This document shows, piece by piece, positions 8,951-17,329 of a DNA stretch of 50,965 nt; position 1 is the first letter of the stretch; each line of letters opens with the position of its first letter. The stretch covers positions 1 to 50,965 of the forward strand of contig JAUICD010000020.1 of the NCBI GenBank assembly GCA_030427965.1, written 5' to 3'. Below the pieces are notes generated by a model. The model did not search any database. It was given only the letters and a program-made list of their open reading frames with translations, and was not told where the DNA came from. A program made the position numbers and the translations under genes. The stretch comes from Bdellovibrionia bacterium. Its GTDB lineage: Bacteria > Bdellovibrionota > Bdellovibrionia > Bdellovibrionales > JAUICD01.

Positions 8951-9074
8951 TTCCCCCCCGGAAACTTTAGTAATTAAAGGATGCCTACTAAATATAGACA
9001 CCGCAAGCCATTAATGTGGGAAATTTGGTGGAAAAATTGTGGAAAAAACCATCCCTGCTCGAAAATAGAGCTAT

Positions 9075-9314
9075 TTACTCTTTATCTTTTGATTTCAGCA
9101 TGGATGCAACGCGTCTGGAGCTATCAGATGAAGATGCAACGGCAAGTTTATTTTGATCTTGGATAGCCAAATAAACTTCCTCTCTGTGAATTTTTGTGTC
9201 TTTTGGAGCTTGGATACCAAGTCGAACTTGCTTTCCTTTGATTTGGACAACCGTGATCTTTATATGGTCATCAATCGCAATACTTTCACCGAGCTTTCTG
9301 GTTAATACCAGCAT
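9075..9314 (-). CDS. csrA: Carbon storage regulator CsrA
   Basis: Small RNA-binding post-transcriptional regulator that recognises A-N-GGA motifs in mRNA leaders. [29 protein letters not shown], and IHREEVY are the canonical strands and the R44-region RNA contact. At 79 residues it has a ~20-residue Ser-rich tail beyond the usual core. ATG at 9314 has AAGGAG upstream, itself an A-N-GGA match that could allow autoregulation. It lies between flgL and fliW, the standard arrangement for FliW-controlled CsrA. Confidence 0.97.
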   Translation of the reverse strand: MLVLTRKLGESIAIDDHIKITVVQIKGKQVRLGIQAPKDTKIHREEVYLAIQDQNKLAVASSSDSSRRVASMLKSKDKE

Positions 9315-9400
9315 TTGTGACTCCTTCAACATCCAGGTCAAAGATACATCTTACTATCTTACTTAACGGCAAGATCCGGAATGAACTGTAGCTATTATTT

Positions 9401-10480
9401 CTAGCGGAGAAAGTCAAGAAGACTTGGCTGTATCAACCGACCCGAAGTCTCAAGCGTTGCTTTGAGAGTTGCTTCATTCTTTGAGATATCACTGAATAGT
9501 TCAAAGGCGTCTGCATCTTCAGCCGCAGATTCCTGGACTTTTGTGTCGATCTTGGATTTTTGTAAAGTATTCATAACAGAATCCAAAGTCATTGCTCTAG
9601 ACCCAACCTGCGCACGCGCCTGAATCACGTGATCCAACACTTTTTCCACTCTTTCAATAGAGTCTTGAACCGTCGCTTTATCCCCTGTCTTGAGCGCAAT
9701 CGCAAAAGTGCGAATCACATCAAAAACATTGTCACCCTCTACTTCAGAAATTTTTTCTCCAACAGATGCGGGACTACGAACATTGATTCCGTTTTCACCC
9801 TTTTCAATTTCAAGTTCATCTGGAAGTTCGCGATCTATCTCTTCACCTTCCAATGCTTGGATCTTCTTCAAGTGTTCAAGGTTTCTTGGGGCTGTTTGAA
9901 ATTCTTCGCGAATAAAGTTACGAGTTCCAAGCTTTTCTCCCAAAAAGACTTTGTTACCTGGAATGTTCATTGGGAGATAGACTTCTTTATTGATCTCAAT
10001 AGTGATCTCACCCTGATCACCATTGTACACACCATCAGGCGTGAATGCAGGCTCCGTTGTCTTGTATCCACCAAAGATATAGCGATCTCCAATCTGGCGA
10101 TTGGCCACAGCAACGGCTTGTTTGTACATCTGAACCACTTCCTCGGCTACAACACGTTGAGAGTCTTCAGAAGTACTTGGAGCGTTTGCTTGCTGAATGG
10201 CGAGTTCTTTAAGACGCATAAAAAGCTCTGTGAGTTCTTCCAACGCATGATCTGAAGCATCTAGAAAACTACGAGCACTATTGAGATCTTTTTGATACTG
10301 CTCAATACCCAATCGACTCGTTCTAGCGCTCAACACCCGAGTCGCTGCAACAGGGTCATCTGAAGGGCGCGTGACACGCTTCATTGTGGCCGCTTGGTTT
10401 TGCATATCTGACATTTCTTTACGGTTCTTACTCAAGTTATTCTTAACTTGCCCGTAATTCATATTATCAGAAATTCTCAC
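9401..10480 (-). CDS. flgL: Flagellar hook-filament junction protein FlgL (HAP3)
   Basis: Forms the second junction ring between hook and filament. The N-terminus (MRISDNMNYGQVKNNLSKNR, then RVTRPSDDPVAATRVL) and the C-terminal helix (QVGSRAMTLDSVMNTLQ) are the flagellin-like D0/D1 regions. Residues ~180-240 form a variable Glu-rich domain. GTG at 10480 is the start and lies 11 bases after flgK. The end (PSLLDFLR) departs from the usual LINYLR-like end but is in the right place. Confidence 0.93.
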   Translation of the reverse strand: MRISDNMNYGQVKNNLSKNRKEMSDMQNQAATMKRVTRPSDDPVAATRVLSARTSRLGIEQYQKDLNSARSFLDASDHALEELTELFMRLKELAIQQANAPSTSEDSQRVVAEEVVQMYKQAVAVANRQIGDRYIFGGYKTTEPAFTPDGVYNGDQGEITIEINKEVYLPMNIPGNKVFLGEKLGTRNFIREEFQTAPRNLEHLKKIQALEGEEIDRELPDELEIEKGENGINVRSPASVGEKISEVEGDNVFDVIRTFAIALKTGDKATVQDSIERVEKVLDHVIQARAQVGSRAMTLDSVMNTLQKSKIDTKVQESAAEDADAFELFSDISKNEATLKATLETSGRLIQPSLLDFLR

Positions 10481-10491
10481 CGCTTAAGTCC

Positions 10492-11919
10492 TTAGTATCT
10501 CTTTAAGTTTAACACCGTATCCATCATTTCATCTGCCGTGCGAATCACACGGGCAGAAGCATCAAACGCCTTCTGATATTCAATCATTTTGACGGTCTCT
10601 TCATCCAAACTCACACCACTAATGCTTTCTCTTACTTTATTTAGTTGATTGACGATATTGGCTTGATGTTCATTTACCATTCTGGATTTTTTTGTCAAAA
10701 CAGCCAGCTCCCCAACCATTCCATTGTAGAAATCATCCATTGTGGATTTGTTGTTATCCATCAACTTTTGATTCTGAAGATTTGCAATGATATTGGCCAC
10801 ACGATTGTCACCTGGAGACTCTTTGACTGCAGCGGCGGCAATGTTATTTACGTCTGAATAAATTCTCTTATCCAAATCAATAAACTCCGAAGCATCTCGA
10901 ACTCCACCAATATCTTTAAAGAATGCCACCCCTTGTTGATCATTGAGCGTAAATCCTCTTCTATGAACATCATTCACATTTTTGATCATTGAATAGGCCA
11001 ATGAATCGATTTTATCTAAACGCCCATTGATAACATTGTCTCGAACGTCTAAAGCCCCGCCAAGGGTTCCGCCTATAAATTGGCGAGTGACATTGACCCA
11101 ACTCTTACCCTGAGAAGGCTTAAAGAACACATCCGCACGTCCTTCACGCTTTGTTGCATTCTCTGGAGTACCAGCCACTTTTAACTCTCCTGCTTCATAG
11201 CCTGAAACTAGAACAGCAGTATTTCCGGCGGTGACAGTGACCTGCCCGTTTTCTCCCTCACCCCATCGGATATTGACCAACTTACTCAGTTGCTTGAGGA
11301 GAAGGTCTCTTCTGTCTCGTTCGTCATTTGCTGTTGCACCCGTATTTTCAACGAGTTCAATTTTTTGATTGAGATCTGCGATTTCACCCGTAATTCCATT
11401 GATCGTTGTTACACTTGAGGTGACCTGTTGATCAATATCTCTCTGAATATCTTTCAATTGACGATTGATTCTCTGAAAGTCCTGAGTCGCAAACTCCGCT
11501 GTTTCTTTGACAAGAGTTCGTGTTGCCGTATTTTCTGGATTGTTTGAGAGTTCTCGAAAAGCGTTGAAAAACTCACCCACAAACCGATTCAATCCCCTGT
11601 TGATCTGTTCATTAAAAACCTCTTCAACACGAGCAAGATTCTCGCTTTGCCCCTCACCAAATCCAAGTTCATTGGTTTCGTTCTGAAGTTGTTTCTCAAG
11701 AAAAGGATTGTGAATACGTCGAACAGCTTTTGTGTACGCTCCCTGGCCCATGCGCGTTTGACCAAAGCCTGTTGGTTCACTTGAGGCAAGTTCAACTCTC
11801 TGCCTAGAAAACCCTTCTGTATTTTTATTTGCAATATTGTGAGAAACAGTCTGGAGTGCGTTCTGACTATTCATCATAGAACGCTTACCTGTCGTCATGA
11901 CACTCCAAATTTTAGACAT
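10492..11919 (-). CDS. flgK: Flagellar hook-associated protein FlgK (HAP1)
   Basis: First hook-filament junction protein. It shows the N-terminal rod/hook motif NALQTVSHNIANKNTEGFSRQ, AYTKAVRRIHNPFLEKQL, an EFFNAFRELSNNPEN segment typical of FlgK, and the C-terminal EETVKMIEYQKAFDASARVI...VLNLKRY. At 475 residues it is on the short side for FlgK, with a reduced central domain. The ATG follows AGGAG. It lies between flgN and flgL and is probably secreted through the flagellar export system with FlgN as chaperone. Confidence 0.95.
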   Translation of the reverse strand: MSKIWSVMTTGKRSMMNSQNALQTVSHNIANKNTEGFSRQRVELASSEPTGFGQTRMGQGAYTKAVRRIHNPFLEKQLQNETNELGFGEGQSENLARVEEVFNEQINRGLNRFVGEFFNAFRELSNNPENTATRTLVKETAEFATQDFQRINRQLKDIQRDIDQQVTSSVTTINGITGEIADLNQKIELVENTGATANDERDRRDLLLKQLSKLVNIRWGEGENGQVTVTAGNTAVLVSGYEAGELKVAGTPENATKREGRADVFFKPSQGKSWVNVTRQFIGGTLGGALDVRDNVINGRLDKIDSLAYSMIKNVNDVHRRGFTLNDQQGVAFFKDIGGVRDASEFIDLDKRIYSDVNNIAAAAVKESPGDNRVANIIANLQNQKLMDNNKSTMDDFYNGMVGELAVLTKKSRMVNEHQANIVNQLNKVRESISGVSLDEETVKMIEYQKAFDASARVIRTADEMMDTVLNLKRY

Positions 11920-11956
11920 CCTGTCTCCTCAAGCAGTCATCCTGACTGCCACTTAC

Positions 11957-12463
11957 CTAAACCGATTTACTTACAAATCGACCTGAACCCGGTTTTTGGT
12001 CCATCTTTCCTTTTTTCTCATATGTTGGTTTCTCTGCCAAATTCTCTTTGATTGCATCCATAGCACCATGAATACTTGAAAGCGCAGATTGAACCAAAGC
12101 TTCGTTTTGTTGATTCAAAGTTTTAATTCTCTTAATAAGTGTTTGTAAAGTGGTCTGAATCGTTCTCAGTTTATCACCACGTTCAAATCCAAGCTTTGCA
12201 GCAATCTCTTGAAGCCTTGGTGGCTCTTCTTCCAGTCCAAGCGTTTCAGCAAGTTCACGAGACACTTTTTCTCGATTTCTCTCAAGAAGTTTAAGCTTTG
12301 TTACCATTGCCTCTTTGGCTTCATTGCTCGCATTTAACTCTTCAACCTCTGGGGAAATAAGAATGTCTTTCTCTTTTCTAACAAGTTCAAGAAGGTGGCG
12401 ATACACAGTCACTTCGTGCTCAAGGACTTCTACCAATTTTAAATATCTGTCTTCTATAGACAT
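11957..12463 (-). CDS. flgN: Flagellar export chaperone FlgN
   Basis: A 168-residue, almost entirely helical cytoplasmic protein. Heptad-like repeats in VEVLEHEVTVYRHLLELVRKEKDILIS match the FlgN family, which binds FlgK and FlgL before export. The C-terminal ~25 residues (PTYEKKGKMDQKPGSGRFV) are basic and disordered, a common client-binding tail. The ATG follows AAGAGG, 11 bases after flgM and just before flgK, the canonical flgM-flgN-flgK order. Confidence 0.88.
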   Translation of the reverse strand: MSIEDRYLKLVEVLEHEVTVYRHLLELVRKEKDILISPEVEELNASNEAKEAMVTKLKLLERNREKVSRELAETLGLEEEPPRLQEIAAKLGFERGDKLRTIQTTLQTLIKRIKTLNQQNEALVQSALSSIHGAMDAIKENLAEKPTYEKKGKMDQKPGSGRFVSKSV

Positions 12464-12474
12464 ACAGTACCTCT

Positions 12475-12816
12475 TTACTCGCTTGCCTCTAACATGGCAT
12501 CAGTTGCATGACTGTCTACCATTTTATCGGCAATCTTATCCGCGTCGACTTTGTAAAGCCCTCGATCGATCAAGCTTCTCAGTCTCTCAACTTTGGCATC
12601 GTTCTCTCCAGAAGATTTCAATGCAAGCTCTTTAATACGGTTGAATTGCTTCTGTCTCATTTTTGCATTTTCTGAAATATCTAATTCTGCTGAACCCTTG
12701 GTATTTTTTTTCTCTTTTGTTTGTGATGGATCGAGGCCTGATTTCTCTCGCATCTCTTTTGCTAACTCACTTTGGAGTTTTGCAATCTTTGGGCTCACTT
12801 TATTTGAAACTTTCAT
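12475..12816 (-). CDS. flgM: Anti-sigma-28 factor FlgM
   Basis: FlgM holds the flagellar sigma factor FliA inactive until the hook-basal body is complete, then is exported. The C-terminal half has the family signature: AELDISENAK, then KVERLRSLIDRGLYKVDADKIADKMVD. The N-terminal ~45 residues are charged and unstructured, as expected for an exported FlgM. The leader carries a hairpin with a CsrA-like motif (12822-12864), so translation may be CsrA-controlled. A terminator-like hairpin separates it from flgJ. Confidence 0.93.
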   Translation of the reverse strand: MKVSNKVSPKIAKLQSELAKEMREKSGLDPSQTKEKKNTKGSAELDISENAKMRQKQFNRIKELALKSSGENDAKVERLRSLIDRGLYKVDADKIADKMVDSHATDAMLEASE

Positions 12817-12821
12817 TCTTA

Positions 12822-12864
12822 GCCTCCATACAACGAGAATCTTTCAAAATCCTTTTATTCTCGT
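12822..12864 (-). promoter_or_regulatory. flgM leader hairpin with two A-N-GGA (CsrA-like) motifs
   Basis: On the minus strand ACGAGAAT and ATTCTCGT pair perfectly (12857-12864 with 12833-12840). The 16-base loop contains AAGGA at 12850-12854. A second match, ATGGA at 12825-12829, overlaps the GGAGG ribosome site of flgM. A looped motif plus one on the Shine-Dalgarno is the arrangement used by CsrA repressors, and csrA lies in the same transcript. Regulation is inferred. Confidence 0.45.
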
Positions 12865-12888
12865 GGTCTCAGTATATCATAATGAGAC

Positions 12889-12920
12889 AATATTAAATAG
12901 GCCAGCCCCAATCACTGGCC
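12889..12920 (-). terminator. Terminator-like hairpin between flgJ and flgM
   Basis: On the minus strand GGCCAG (12915-12920) pairs with CTGGCC (12900-12905) across a 9-base loop, followed by the T-rich tail TATTTAATATTG. It lies downstream of the flgJ stop at 12965 and before flgM, splitting the flagellar genes into two transcripts or attenuating read-through. Confidence 0.55.
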
Positions 12921-12964
12921 CTTTGTCATCTCGCATTGCATGTCGCATTACTCCAGACGTTGAG

Positions 12965-13588
12965 CTAGGGGTCCATTGGGGTACGTAAATTCCAAAAATA
13001 CTCATTGGCACCCTCCCCTAGTAAAGCCACCCTTTGTCCAGATTCCACAATTTGCCCCGGCACAACAGATGGTTCACCTGAACCAAAACTCATTGCACTC
13101 AAAATTCCATTTCCATGGTTCAACAAAAGCATGCTCTCCATCACACTCTCCACTTTTGCTTTCCACGGACTTAAAACTTCATCTTTACCTTTTGATTGAA
13201 TTGCAAACTGCCCACTTGTATTTGTTTGAGAAAGAACCTTAAATCCTGCACTCTTTTCTTCAAGAGACATGGGTCCACGTGGCCTGGGCATGGCTTGCAT
13301 AGATTGTGCTCGCTTCATAATGTTGTCATAAATAAGATCTGCAAGCCCCACACCTCCACGATCTGTCCATTCCTCCACGTGAGTGTGATCCAATTTTTCC
13401 TGAAAAATCTTTTCTGCCATGTTCTTTTTTAAAAGTCCGCCATCTGGAACAGCTTTCTTCATAGCACTCAACATCTCTCTTAAAAATTGTTCTTCATACA
13501 TCCGAGCCGCTTTTAAAACTTTTGGATCACGACTGTCTCGATTCATACGAGTATCTAATGTTGGGTTGAAATTCCTTATTTTAGACAT
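12965..13588 (-). CDS. flgJ: FlgJ-type rod-binding protein with degenerate M23-like tail
   Basis: Residues ~24-100 are the rod-binding domain (KAARMYEEQFLREMLSAM, AEKIFQEKLDHTHVEEW, GVGLADLIYDNIM), the rod cap scaffold function of FlgJ. Instead of the glucosaminidase of enteric FlgJ, residues ~150-207 resemble the end of an M23/LytM fold: LLNHGNGILSAMS, GQIVESGQRVALLGEG, then NEYFWNLRTPMDP where active enzymes have the HLHFE-type motif. The zinc-binding histidines are absent, so no peptidase activity is expected. The ATG has a pyrimidine-rich upstream region and no ribosome site, and overlaps the stop of the ORF at 13581-13820. Confidence 0.85.
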   Translation of the reverse strand: MSKIRNFNPTLDTRMNRDSRDPKVLKAARMYEEQFLREMLSAMKKAVPDGGLLKKNMAEKIFQEKLDHTHVEEWTDRGGVGLADLIYDNIMKRAQSMQAMPRPRGPMSLEEKSAGFKVLSQTNTSGQFAIQSKGKDEVLSPWKAKVESVMESMLLLNHGNGILSAMSFGSGEPSVVPGQIVESGQRVALLGEGANEYFWNLRTPMDP

Positions 13589-13820
13589 AAGAAAAAAAGG
13601 GGAGGTGAGCCAGAACTTCGTGCATCCTGCACTTCACTCCGCAAAATGGGCTTCGCCATTCCTTGGCTACCGCTAACATCTTGCTTCTGTTTCCTGCTAG
13701 AAACCTGAGCCTGTCCATGGCATTTGAGCTCCAACCCACTCCCCCGGGCACCAACACATCCATGTGTTGGATTCTCCATTCTTTAATTTTAAACATCTTT
13801 CTGTAATTTAAAATATTCAT
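13581..13820 (-). CDS. Possible small protein coupled between flgI and flgJ
   Basis: A 79-codon frame begins at an ATG two bases after the flgI stop and ends in a TAA that overlaps the flgJ start (ATGTCTAA). GGAAG lies ~9 bases before the ATG. flgJ has no ribosome site of its own, so it probably depends on ribosomes finishing this frame. The product has no signal peptide and matches nothing I recognise. Codons such as AGG, CCC and GGG are unusual for the neighbours, and a second frame (13576-13779) is also open. The segment might instead be a structured leader. Confidence 0.35.
   Translation of the reverse strand: MNILNYRKMFKIKEWRIQHMDVLVPGGVGWSSNAMDRLRFLAGNRSKMLAVAKEWRSPFCGVKCRMHEVLAHLPFFSYV
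13751..13770. repeat. Perfect 9-bp hairpin in the flgI-flgJ spacer
   Basis: CCAACACAT and ATGTGTTGG form a perfect inverted repeat with a 2-base centre, inside the coupled ORF. No T-tract follows. It could be an RNA structure that modulates read-through or RNA processing between flgI and flgJ. Confidence 0.45.
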
Positions 13821-13822
13821 TT

Positions 13823-14833
13823 TTATAAAACTTCCAGTTCCGCTTGCAATGCACCTGCTGATTTAATGTTTTGTAGTATAGTAATCAGGTCTTTAGGCGA
13901 AATCCCAAGTGTATTGAGTGCTTCAACCAAATCCCCAACACTTGTACTCGACTCAAGTAAAGCCACTTGCTTTTTCTTCTCACCCTTCTTCTTACTCTTT
14001 TTACCGCCACCCACTTCCAATGATATATTCCCGTGACTTATCGCGATCTTAGAAATTCTTACCTTTTCACCAATAACAACTGTTCCCGTTTTTTCGTTCA
14101 CAACAACTTTGGCCCTCTGATCTGGCTCAACGTTCAATCCTTCAATATTTGCTAAAAACTCAACAGCATTCCCCTCATATTGAAAGGGAACAACTATGTC
14201 TATCGTCCCGCTGTCTTTTGCAACAGCATATTTACCACCAAGATCTAGGTTCACAACCTTTGCAGCACGGGCTGCAGTCGTAAAGTCTGGGTTATGCAAA
14301 GTCATTCGAAACATTTTGCGAGATGCAAAATCAGTGTCCAAATCTCTTTCTACGATTGCCCCGGACGGAACGCGTGCCACTGTGTTATGTGCCTTGCCAT
14401 CACCGGAATCACCTATTAAGAGAGCGCCTTGAGCAACAGCATAAACTTGCTGATTGGCTGCACGTAGTGGCGACTGAATCAACGTACCACCCTTTAAACT
14501 ACTGGCATCACCTATTGCATGTACTGTAACATCCAATTTATTTCCCGATCTTGCAAATGGCGGAAGAGTTGCCGTGATCAAAACAGCAGCAACATTTTTA
14601 CTCGCCACCTCATCACCCGTGACCTTAAGACCCATTAAGTCCAGCATTCGCTTCACACTCTTATGAGTGAACTCCGCTTTTCCATCTCCTGTACCGTTTA
14701 AACCGACCACAATACCATAGCCAACCAATTGATTCTCTCGAACTCCTCGAATATTAGCCATGTCTTTCAATCTCACTGCAAAACATGTGTCTGCCACAAA
14801 TGTCAAAATCACGAGAGCAAAGATACCTTTCAT
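13823..14833 (-). CDS. flgI: Flagellar P-ring protein FlgI
   Basis: Periplasmic P-ring subunit. A signal peptide (ALVILTFVADTCFA) precedes the family start VRLKDMANIRGVRENQLVGY and GLNGTGDG. The C-terminus (LVEALNTLGISPKDLITIL, IKSAGALQAELEVL) is canonical. Between them, about residues 281-292, lies a lysine-rich insert (KKSKKKGEKKK) that is not typical of FlgI. Length 336 is slightly short. Its ATG overlaps the flgH stop in ATGA. Confidence 0.96.
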   Translation of the reverse strand: MKGIFALVILTFVADTCFAVRLKDMANIRGVRENQLVGYGIVVGLNGTGDGKAEFTHKSVKRMLDLMGLKVTGDEVASKNVAAVLITATLPPFARSGNKLDVTVHAIGDASSLKGGTLIQSPLRAANQQVYAVAQGALLIGDSGDGKAHNTVARVPSGAIVERDLDTDFASRKMFRMTLHNPDFTTAARAAKVVNLDLGGKYAVAKDSGTIDIVVPFQYEGNAVEFLANIEGLNVEPDQRAKVVVNEKTGTVVIGEKVRISKIAISHGNISLEVGGGKKSKKKGEKKKQVALLESSTSVGDLVEALNTLGISPKDLITILQNIKSAGALQAELEVL

Positions 14834-15582
14834 AACGCCACCTCTCGCCTTGGGCTTACAATATCAAATTTTGAATCTAACATTTTCTGACTGCTCACAA
14901 TTCCATCATCAATATCAGAGGCCTTCACAATTCCAGTCACAATAACTTTATATTCTCGCCTTCCGATCATGAAAGTTTGCCCTCCACGCACACGATAATC
15001 CCCATTTGTAAGTTTCTCAACAATTCGAACAGGAACCATATCGACATCGAAAAGCTTTTTTTCTTTTTTCTTGTCATCTTTCTTTGCAACTTCTTTTTTC
15101 TTAGAAGACTTGGGTTTTGTTTTTCCATTTTTGCTCGCAAGCTTACGTGATTTGAGTTTTTTTATAGCTTGCAGTCTTTTCAAGAGATTGTTGATAACTT
15201 CAACTTTCGTATCAAGTTGCTTTTTAGGACTTCCCTCCAATTTTACATTGAGAATATCTCCATGAAGGCGAACCATATTTTGAGAAAAGAGGTATGGTCC
15301 CTGTCCCTCCATAACCCACAAAGAACCTCGATTGGCTTCCAAACGAGAAGAGTTTTCAAATTTCTCTTTGGTCATGCGCTTGTATTTTCTATTCTTGGTA
15401 TTGTATGCATGGTTCTGCGATTGAGAATACGTTTTCCTCTGCCCTGGTTTCGCTTTCTTTTGAGCTTGAACTTCTGACTTTCCACCACCAAGCCAAGATT
15501 TTAATTTCTTTCCAAAACTTCCACACCCAGAAAGAGAAAGCATTGCCATCACTAGAACAATCCATCGAACCGAAACGCTCAT
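14830..15582 (-). CDS. flgH: Flagellar L-ring lipoprotein FlgH, divergent
   Basis: Outer-membrane L-ring subunit. It has a lipoprotein signal ending LSLSGC (lipidated Cys ~20), then GSLWVMEGQGPYLFSQNMVRLHGDI, matching the FlgH pattern S.....R.GD. The C-terminal part (NGDYRVRGGQTFMIGRRE, VTGIVKASDIDDGIVSSQKM) carries the ring-domain strands. The middle (about residues 125-165) is a long Lys/Ser-rich insert absent from typical FlgH. Overlap with flgA and flgI (4 bases each) supports one translationally coupled unit. Confidence 0.9.
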   Translation of the reverse strand: MSVSVRWIVLVMAMLSLSGCGSFGKKLKSWLGGGKSEVQAQKKAKPGQRKTYSQSQNHAYNTKNRKYKRMTKEKFENSSRLEANRGSLWVMEGQGPYLFSQNMVRLHGDILNVKLEGSPKKQLDTKVEVINNLLKRLQAIKKLKSRKLASKNGKTKPKSSKKKEVAKKDDKKKEKKLFDVDMVPVRIVEKLTNGDYRVRGGQTFMIGRREYKVIVTGIVKASDIDDGIVSSQKMLDSKFDIVSPRREVAL

Positions 15583-16532
15583 CGTGTCATCTCCACTTTA
15601 CCGTGGCTCACGACCACACCACTCATTGTTTTTTTAGTACTGGGATTGATCAACTGGATTGTTTCACCAAGAATTCCATTTGTTTTAGCCACTCCATTAA
15701 ACTCAATCTTCCAGTCCAAGTTACCACCATGCACAGTTACATGAACAAGATCCCCTCTTCGAATAAGTTTCTGAGGTTGAATGTCTCCACTTCGAATGAT
15801 TTGACCAAAGTACCTTGCTCGTTTCATTTCAGAACTTAAAATCTCTTCTTTTGACGGAAAACTATCTCTAACCTTAGTTACATCTCGCATTTCATAATGA
15901 AAATCAACTTCCCCTATGGCTTGCCCAATTTGAATAGAGCGACCAACAATTGGAACTCGCTTCTTCAAGATGTACTTCCCGCGTACAAATCCAACTTTTT
16001 TCATGGCATCATTCGCGTTTCTTTTTTGAAAAAGATTGTATTGAAAAGTATCAGATCGTAAGACTCTGTCTACTGTGACAAAAACGTGCTCTGTCGTTTT
16101 CAACTTTGATATATGAAGTTCAGCAATGTCCACCTGATCCACATTTGCTTTTTTCTTTATTGTTTCTTTAAGTGTCCACGCCAAATATTTAGAAAACTCA
16201 TAACGATGAATTTCTATATAACTCGGTATATGAAAAACCACTTCATCTAAAACCTTTACTTTTCGAATTAGTTTTGCAACTTCTGAGCCTTCTATTTTAA
16301 TGGATTCATTTTCTTCAAGTCTTGCCAACTCAATCTCTGAAACAGCAGTTAAGACCTGTGCCTCTTTGCTGTTATCTGGGACAAGTCTCATACTCTTAAC
16401 GAGATCCGAAAGACTCACCTTACCTTTATTCACAACTTGAGATTTGAGGAATGTAAATGAAATTGGCTCTTCGCAAATTGCCAAATCTGCTTTTAAACTA
16501 CCCACCAGTAGAAGAATTAAAAAATACTTCAT
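15579..16532 (-). CDS. flgA: Flagellar P-ring assembly chaperone FlgA
   Basis: Periplasmic chaperone for FlgI polymerisation. A signal peptide (residues 1-20) precedes ~180 divergent residues. The C-terminal SAF-like and FlgA domain is recognisable: IIRSGDIQPQKLIRRGDLVHVTV, then KIEFNGVAKTNGILGETIQL and STKKTMSGVVVSHGKVEM. At 317 residues it is longer than enteric FlgA (~220), with the extension at the N-terminal side. It begins one base after flgG and overlaps flgH by four. Confidence 0.9.
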   Translation of the reverse strand: MKYFLILLLVGSLKADLAICEEPISFTFLKSQVVNKGKVSLSDLVKSMRLVPDNSKEAQVLTAVSEIELARLEENESIKIEGSEVAKLIRKVKVLDEVVFHIPSYIEIHRYEFSKYLAWTLKETIKKKANVDQVDIAELHISKLKTTEHVFVTVDRVLRSDTFQYNLFQKRNANDAMKKVGFVRGKYILKKRVPIVGRSIQIGQAIGEVDFHYEMRDVTKVRDSFPSKEEILSSEMKRARYFGQIIRSGDIQPQKLIRRGDLVHVTVHGGNLDWKIEFNGVAKTNGILGETIQLINPSTKKTMSGVVVSHGKVEMTR

Positions 16533-16533
16533 T

Positions 16534-17322
16534 TTACCTCAACGTATTCACTGTTTGTAACATTTGATCTGCAGCTTGGATGGCTTTCGAATTTGTCTCA
16601 TAACTTCTCTGTGCCGTTATCATTTTTACCATTTCATCCACTATATTTACATTGCTAGCCTCAATTTGACCTTGGGCAAGTCCCCCCAACGCGTTCTGCC
16701 CCGGAGCATCCACTTGCGCTTGTCCACTTGCCGGGGTTGCCATGAACAAGTTTTTGCCTATCGAACGTAGTCCAGTCGGGTTTATAAAAAAGGCCAATTC
16801 AAAATTTCCAATTTCAACTGGTTGATTGATAGCATTTCCGAGCGTCACTGAGACCAAACCGTTTGGATCTATCTGCACCCCACTGGCATTTGGAGGAATA
16901 ATAACCTCTGGCGCAACTGGATTTCCATTCCCATCCACTAGGCGTCCCTCAGGATCTCTCTTAAATGCACCGTTTCGTGTATACGCCACTTGTCCATCCG
17001 GCATTGTCACCTGAAAGAAACCTTTTCCCTCTATCATGACATCAAGTGGTGCGTTTGTGATTCGGGGTGAACCAACTTCAAAACTCTTTTGGATAGAAGC
17101 TGTTTTCACGCCCAACCCTGTTTGCACACCCGTTGGAGAAACGGCATTAAGCCCTGTTTGAGCACCAGGAGCTTTATCTGTTTGATACAAAAGATCCTCA
17201 AATTCTGCTCGTGATTTTTTAAACCCGATCGTATTTACGTTTGCAATGTTATTTGAAATGACATCCATATTGGATTGTTGAGCCTTCATTCCTGTTGCTG
17301 CAGTATTGAGCGTTTTAAGCAT
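16534..17322 (-). CDS. flgG: Flagellar distal rod protein FlgG
   Basis: Distal rod subunit. All landmarks are present: MLKTLNTAATGMKAQQSNMD, VISNNIANVNTIGFKKSRAEF, DVMIEGKGFFQV, AYTRNGAF, GQIEASNVNIVDEMVKMI and QRSYETNSKAIQAADQML. The 262-residue length is exact for the family. It starts seven bases after flgF. Confidence 0.97.
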   Translation of the reverse strand: MLKTLNTAATGMKAQQSNMDVISNNIANVNTIGFKKSRAEFEDLLYQTDKAPGAQTGLNAVSPTGVQTGLGVKTASIQKSFEVGSPRITNAPLDVMIEGKGFFQVTMPDGQVAYTRNGAFKRDPEGRLVDGNGNPVAPEVIIPPNASGVQIDPNGLVSVTLGNAINQPVEIGNFELAFFINPTGLRSIGKNLFMATPASGQAQVDAPGQNALGGLAQGQIEASNVNIVDEMVKMITAQRSYETNSKAIQAADQMLQTVNTLR

Positions 17323-17329
17323 ATCTTAC

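Noticed and set aside
9629..10255. Long plus-strand frame antisense to flgL
   Set aside because: It mirrors strong FlgL coding and has no family match.
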